From contig NZ_RHHT01000006.1 in the NCBI RefSeq assembly GCF_003710985.1, positions 1 to 37,828 on the forward strand: DNA of 37,828 bases. Reading direction: 5' to 3'. The notes below the pieces were generated by a model. The model did not search any database, had not been told where the DNA came from, and was given only the letters and a program-made list of their open reading frames with translations. The translations under genes and the position numbers were made by a program. This document shows, piece by piece, positions 34,243 through 37,828 of this stretch (position 1 is the stretch's first letter; each line of letters opens with the position of its first letter). Source of the stretch: Brevibacillus panacihumi (GTDB lineage: Bacteria > Bacillota > Bacilli > Brevibacillales > Brevibacillaceae).

Positions 34243-35187
34243 TTACGCTTTTTGGCCTGCAGCTTGCAGCTTGGCCTTTTCCTCTTCTTCGACGAAACGG
34301 TTGCGCGGATGTTCGCGGCATTCGTCGGAGCAGGAGCGTTTATAGGTTTGTTCACATTCTGGACAGCAGAAGTGTTGCTTGTTGCAGAACGGGTTGGCAC
34401 AGTTGACGTAACGGTCTTCTACTTTTCCGCAGTAGTAGCAACGGCCAATGACGACGTCCTCTTCGGTCTGGTTGATCGGCACGGAGATGCGTTCATCGAA
34501 TACATAGCATTTGCCGTCCCAGAGGCGACCTTTTACTTCTGGATCTTTGCCATAGGTGACGATGCCGCCGTGCAGCTGATAGACGTTTTCAAAGCCTTGG
34601 TTCAACAGAACGCCAGTCAGTTTTTCGCAGCGAATGCCGCCTGTGCAGTAAGTGAGAATCTTTTTATCTTTAAACTGGCTCATATTTTCGCGAATCCATT
34701 CCGGGAACTCGCGGGAAGAATCGACTTCAGGACGGATAGCTCCACGGAAATGCCCCAGATCGTACTCATAGTAGTTGCGACCGTCGAGAACCACGACGTC
34801 GTCTTGTTGAAGCATCTCATAGAATTCTTTGGGGCTCAGGTATTTCCCTGTCTTCACGTTGGGGTCGACATCCTCTTCCAAACGCCAGGTAACCAACTCT
34901 TTTTTCGCACGGACGAACATCTTTTTAAAGGCATGCGAGTCCGACTCGTCGATTTTGAACCACATGTCGGCAAAACGGGAATCGCTTCGCACGTAGTTCA
35001 TGTAAGCTTCCGTCTGTTCGATGGTACCGGAAACTGTACCGTTGATTCCTTCAGGAGCGACTATTACGCGTCCCAGAAGGCCGTTCTCTTTGCAGAACTG
35101 AAGATGCTCTTCTGCATACTCCTCATAGTTATCTACAGGAGTATACTTGTAATAAAGCAGGATTCGAAATGGTTTTTGTACTTGCAA
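34243..35187 (-). CDS. trhO: tRNA uridine(34) hydroxylase TrhO (rhodanese family)
   Basis: TrhO hydroxylates U34 of certain tRNAs on the way to 5-methoxyuridine, using oxygen independently of prephenate-derived factors. The 314-residue protein has an N-terminal acylphosphatase-like domain ([15 protein letters not shown]), a rhodanese domain with C181 and C187 in CTGGIRCEK, and a C-terminal cysteine-rich part ([19 protein letters not shown] and a CCPEC motif) that likely binds zinc, as in the longer Bacillus-type members. The start is TTG at 35187: a stop codon lies seven codons upstream, and AAAGGATGGGA provides the ribosome site. Older names are UPF0176 and YceA/YbfQ. Confidence 0.93.
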   Translation of the reverse strand: MQVQKPFRILLYYKYTPVDNYEEYAEEHLQFCKENGLLGRVIVAPEGINGTVSGTIEQTEAYMNYVRSDSRFADMWFKIDESDSHAFKKMFVRAKKELVTWRLEEDVDPNVKTGKYLSPKEFYEMLQQDDVVVLDGRNYYEYDLGHFRGAIRPEVDSSREFPEWIRENMSQFKDKKILTYCTGGIRCEKLTGVLLNQGFENVYQLHGGIVTYGKDPEVKGRLWDGKCYVFDERISVPINQTEEDVVIGRCYYCGKVEDRYVNCANPFCNKQHFCCPECEQTYKRSCSDECREHPRNRFVEEEEKAKLQAAGQKA

Positions 35188-35344
35188 TGTACAATCCCAT
35201 CCTTTCTATTCACGTATGAAATTTTTTGGTGCAACGGTGATTATATCACAGGAAAGCAGGAAATGCGCAGAAAAAGAAAGGGAAATGTGAGCTTTCTATG
35301 AAAAAATGAGAGAGGAAGCCATCATCGGAAGTCGGGTGTTTGTC

Positions 35345-35373
35345 TTGAAGGGGGGGACCTCTTCTTGTACACT
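35345..35373 (+). promoter_or_regulatory. Sigma-A promoter of dut
   Basis: TTGAAG (35345-35350), a 17-base spacer and TACACT (35368-35373) lie 37 bases before the dut start. Confidence 0.55.
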
Positions 35374-35410
35374 AGGAAGGATGAAAGGCATAGCAGAGGA
35401 GAGACCTGGA

Positions 35411-35950
35411 ATGAATGCAAACACTCAGCGCGTGCGCGCGCTTGTCAAGATTAAGAAATTGCATGAGGATGCCGTAATTCCTCAATACGCCAGAGAGATG
35501 GATGCCGGATTTGATCTGGTAGCTGTGGAAGATACCCTGATCGCTCCGGGAGAATCGGCCAAAATTCCGACAGGCTTGGCATTTGCCTTGCCGGAAGGAT
35601 ATGAATTGCAGGTTCGTCCCCGTTCAGGCATCGGAGCCAAGACGAAGCTGCGCCTCTCCAATGCGCCAGGAACCGTGGATGCAGGCTATCGCGGCGAGGT
35701 ATGCGTGTTGATCGACAACATCCGCACAGCTTCCGAAGAACGAGGATATGCCTGCCTGGATGCAGGGGAAAAATCCGTCGAAGTAGCGGTAGAGGTAGAC
35801 AAGCACAGCTACCTGATACGAAAAGGAGACCGGATTGCACAGGGGGTCATCGCTCAGGTTCCCTTGGCGGTATTTGAGGTCGTAGACGAGCTGGACGAGA
35901 CCGAGCGCGGAAGCGGCGGATTTGGCAGCAGCGGGATTCAAGGATCTTAG
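35411..35950 (+). CDS. dut: dUTP diphosphatase (trimeric dUTPase)
   Basis: dUTPase hydrolyses dUTP to dUMP, keeping uracil out of DNA and feeding thymidylate synthesis. All five motifs are present: MDAGFDL, PRSGIGAK, GTVDAGYRGEV, KGDRIAQGVI and the P-loop-like ERGSGGFGSSG. At 179 residues it is about 30 longer than typical trimeric dUTPases, mostly from an insertion between motifs 3 and 4 (TASEERGYACLDAGEKS). The ATG at 35411 follows GAGGAGAG, and the long upstream frame from 35306 is not used. Prophage enzymes look similar, but no phage genes are nearby. Confidence 0.95.
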   Translation: MNANTQRVRALVKIKKLHEDAVIPQYAREMDAGFDLVAVEDTLIAPGESAKIPTGLAFALPEGYELQVRPRSGIGAKTKLRLSNAPGTVDAGYRGEVCVLIDNIRTASEERGYACLDAGEKSVEVAVEVDKHSYLIRKGDRIAQGVIAQVPLAVFEVVDELDETERGSGGFGSSGIQGS

Positions 35951-35970
35951 CAGGATGAGGCAGCTTGGAG

Positions 35971-36010
35971 AAAAAATCACCCTTTGATAAGGGTGATTTT
36001 TTTTGTTTTT
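35971..36010 (+). terminator. Strong rho-independent terminator
   Basis: AAAAAATCACCCTT (35971-35984) pairs with AAGGGTGATTTTTT around a four-base loop, giving a perfect 14-base stem with eight T bases after it. Confidence 0.95.
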
Positions 36011-36129
36011 CTTTCGTTTTCACCTGGGGACTATTGCGGAAAATCAGGACACCCTGCCCAAATGAAAATAGTCGTGAGTCTTTTGTTGCGGAATATACAT
36101 GTAACACCATACGAAAAGGAGGTGGATAC

Positions 36130-36498
36130 ATGGCAGCGCGCTTATTGAAAATTGCCGCATTCTACTTTGTCATTGCCATTATCTTAGGTATTGTGATGGG
36201 AATTATCAAGGCATTTTCCTATTCCTCTGTGCATGCGCACTTGAATCTGGTCGGCTGGGTATCGCTCGCGATCGTCGGTCTTATTTACATCGCTTTTCCT
36301 GCGGCGGCTCAGACCAATCTGGCGAAATGGCACTTCTGGTTGCATAATATCGGCCTGCCCGTCATGCAGGGATCGTTGTTTCTCATGCTTTTGACCCAAG
36401 TCGAGGGTTTTGTAGTCGGTACGATCATTGGTTCCCTGATTTTAGGAGTGGGAATTTTGTTGTTCGCCATCAATGTCTGGCAGCAGGTAAAACCATAA
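36130..36498 (+). CDS. Small heme-copper-oxidase-subunit-I-like membrane protein
   Basis: The 122-residue protein has four membrane helices and the signature HAHLNLVGW in the loop after helix 1, the metal-site pattern of cytochrome cbb3/nitric oxide reductase subunit I. In full-length subunit I this segment ligates a heme; here the rest of the subunit is absent, so it is a free-standing relative of unknown role, perhaps heme-binding. AAGGAGGTG directly before the ATG is an excellent ribosome site. The IS element begins 39 bases after its stop, and no terminator of its own is visible. Confidence 0.82.
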   Translation: MAARLLKIAAFYFVIAIILGIVMGIIKAFSYSSVHAHLNLVGWVSLAIVGLIYIAFPAAAQTNLAKWHFWLHNIGLPVMQGSLFLMLLTQVEGFVVGTIIGSLILGVGILLFAINVWQQVKP

Positions 36499-36631
36499 AA
36501 TGCTCCCAAGCATGGAAAGAAGCGCTCTCCTTTTATGGGACTGACCCCGTAATGTGAGACAAATCAAAACACCTTCAAGAGAACACAACCATGTCGTAAG
36601 ATATGGGGACAACCTTGGAGGTGTTTTTGCG

Positions 36632-36949
36632 TTGGCAACGAGAGTTAGTTATCCTGTAGAAATTAAAATGAAAGCAATTGAAATGCGTCTTGCAGGTGTC
36701 ACCAAAAAGCAGATCATGCAGGAACTAAATATTAAAAATAAGACCCAAATTCAACAGTGGATGCGCTGGTATCGGAGTGGAGACGTTCATCGTCTTCAAC
36801 AGCCTGTAGGAAAGCAATACAGTTTTGGAAAAGGGCCGATGTACGATTCTGAACTGGAACAAGTCAAGGCAGAGAATCGTTTTCTTAAACAACAACTGGA
36901 CGTTCTAAAAAAGTTAGAGGAGTGGGAAAGGAGGTGTCACCAGAAGTAA
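36632..36949 (+). CDS. IS3 transposase OrfA
   Basis: The 105-residue product is the DNA-binding N-terminal part of the transposase, with a helix-turn-helix region (YPVEIKMKAIEMRLAGVTKKQI then MQELNIKNKTQIQQWM in two pieces) and a C-terminal leucine-zipper-like helix (ELEQVKAENRFLKQQLDVLKKL). TTG at 36632 with TTGGAGGTG at 36615-36622 is the likely start; the GTG at 36554 lies without a ribosome site near the left end of the element. The frame ends 28 bases into orfB. Confidence 0.85.
   Translation: MATRVSYPVEIKMKAIEMRLAGVTKKQIMQELNIKNKTQIQQWMRWYRSGDVHRLQQPVGKQYSFGKGPMYDSELEQVKAENRFLKQQLDVLKKLEEWERRCHQK
36907..36913 (+). other. Programmed -1 frameshift site of the IS3 transposase
   Basis: AAAAAAG sits so that the codons CTA AAA AAG of orfA can slip back one base into the frame of orfB, which is open from this point on. 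This is the standard A-AAA-AAG motif of IS3 elements for making the OrfAB fusion transposase. Confidence 0.8.
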
Positions 36950-37776
36950 TCGTCCCTTGGATGGAGTCCATTCGTGGGCAAGTAAGTGTGAGCCAAGCTT
37001 GCGCGTGGCTTGGTATCCCCCGTTCTACTTACTACCGTTGGAAAGCTGTATACGAGAAAAGAAACGAGGATTTAGTTGTGGAAAAGATTCGGCAATTATG
37101 TATTCAACATAAGTTCCGTTATGGGTACAGAAAGATTACAGCACTGATGCGAGCTGATATGTCTATTAATCACAAACGAGTACAACGTATCATGCAGCGT
37201 GAACAACTACAATGCCGAGTGAAGGTGAAGAAACGTAAGACAACAGGTCAGCCTTCTTATGTAGCAGATCATCTCCTGCTGCGACAATTTCAAGCAAATG
37301 CCCCAATGCAGAAATTAGTGACCGACATTACTTATTTACCTTACGGAAGTAAACTTTTATATTTATCGAGCATCATGGACTTGTACAACGGTGAGATTGT
37401 GGCATACAGTATTTCTGACAAGCAAGACACATCATTTGTCCTCGATACGCTATATCAACTGCCAGACCAACCTGGAATGATGCTACATAGCGATCAGGGC
37501 AGCGTGTATACGTCTCAGGCGTATCAAACAGCAGTTAAGGGAAAAGGCATTACCATGAGCATGTCCCGTAAGGGTACGCCCGCTGATAATGCCCCCATCG
37601 AGTCGTTTCATTCCACACTAAAGTCTGAAACGTTCTATCTCGACAATTTTACCTGTACGACGACGGCCATCGTTGTACAGATTGTTCAAGACTACATCCA
37701 TTACTATAACTCAATTCGCATTCAAACGGTACTAAACAACCAGTCACCGATTCAATATCGGCAACTGGCTGCTTAA
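36922..37776 (+). CDS. IS3 transposase OrfB (DDE catalytic part)
   Basis: The 284-codon frame encodes the integrase-like catalytic domain with an N-terminal HTH_21-type region (HKFRYGYRKITALMRADMSINH). The DDE residues are in LVTDITYLP, MLHSDQGSVYTS and PIESFHSTLKSE. It lies in the -1 frame relative to orfA and would be made mainly as an OrfAB fusion; independent starts at GTG 36922 or GTG 36934 are possible. It shows no frame disruption. Confidence 0.9.
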   Translation: MGKEVSPEVIVPWMESIRGQVSVSQACAWLGIPRSTYYRWKAVYEKRNEDLVVEKIRQLCIQHKFRYGYRKITALMRADMSINHKRVQRIMQREQLQCRVKVKKRKTTGQPSYVADHLLLRQFQANAPMQKLVTDITYLPYGSKLLYLSSIMDLYNGEIVAYSISDKQDTSFVLDTLYQLPDQPGMMLHSDQGSVYTSQAYQTAVKGKGITMSMSRKGTPADNAPIESFHSTLKSETFYLDNFTCTTTAIVVQIVQDYIHYYNSIRIQTVLNNQSPIQYRQLAA

Positions 37777-37828
37777 TTGGCTAAGGTGTTTTGATCCCTG
37801 TCCTACGGACGGGGGTCAGTCCCTATAG

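Larger units (their letters stand above)
36537..37823 (+). mobile_element. IS3-family insertion sequence, complete
   Basis: The element is 1287 bases long with inverted ends GGGACTGACCCC (36537-36548) and GGGGTCAGTCCC (37812-37823); AATCAAAACACC just inside the left end matches GGTGTTTTGAT before the right end, extending the similarity. TAT flanks both ends (36534-36536 and 37824-37826) as a three-base target duplication. Two overlapping frames encode the transposase through a -1 frameshift. It is intact and so may be active. Confidence 0.9.

Noticed and set aside
34219..35301. 360-codon plus-strand frame over trhO
   Set aside because: It is the shadow of the TrhO gene and shows no family features.

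Overview
The window looks like chromosomal DNA of a spore-forming, low-to-mid GC Firmicute, most likely Brevibacillus or a close relative. This is inferred from the DnaD, YajQ and YheC/YheD-type proteins, strong AGGAGG ribosome sites, GTG/TTG starts, the many U-tailed terminators and a CotSA/YtcABC-like sugar cluster. No rRNA, tRNA or CRISPR array was seen. Both ends lie in mobile DNA: a group II intron cut by the left edge (1-1378) and a complete IS3-family element (36537-37823) at the right edge, which is what a contig broken at repeats would look like.

Layout. 1465-3600 encodes a striking fibre-like protein built from 47 uninterrupted ten-residue repeats, with a C-terminal WIALG-containing domain and an acidic tail. 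3974-6069 carries asnS and dnaD, as in Bacillus. 6232-13072 is a tightly packed seven-gene operon: a coiled-coil protein, a CotSA-like GT4, a sugar nucleotidyltransferase with a beta-helix tail, a GT2, an NAD-dependent epimerase, a second GT4 and UDP-glucose 6-dehydrogenase. It resembles the spore-coat cotSA/ytcCBA cluster and has a possible sigma-K-type promoter in front. 13197-14999 is pepF. 15184-19484 is a lipoprotein adaptor plus RND efflux pump pair. 19600-23833 holds an atypical SDR, YajQ, a membrane-anchored protein, an acyl-CoA synthetase and a GNAT acetyltransferase. leuC-leuD (minus strand) diverge from a LysR regulator at 25919/26034.

26956-27866 (minus strand) holds a class-F-like sortase made as a lipoprotein and, just upstream of it, an overlooked small His/Lys-rich reading frame ending in an MPKTG-type motif, a likely sortase substrate. 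27943-30402 carries a thioredoxin-like protein, an RluA-family pseudouridine synthase and a YheC/YheD-family spore-coat ATP-grasp protein. 30580-36498 holds a small membrane protein, an amidase, a membrane-tethered serine hydrolase, the tRNA hydroxylase TrhO, dUTPase and a small heme-copper-oxidase-subunit-I-like membrane protein.

Three groups bear on the cell or spore surface: the repeat fibre, the polysaccharide operon and the YheC/D gene (spore), and the sortase with its putative substrate (envelope). The strongest candidates for something undescribed are the decapeptide fibre with its lysine/histidine switch and the lipoprotein sortase with its tiny His/Lys-rich neighbour. The rest is mainly ordinary housekeeping sequence.
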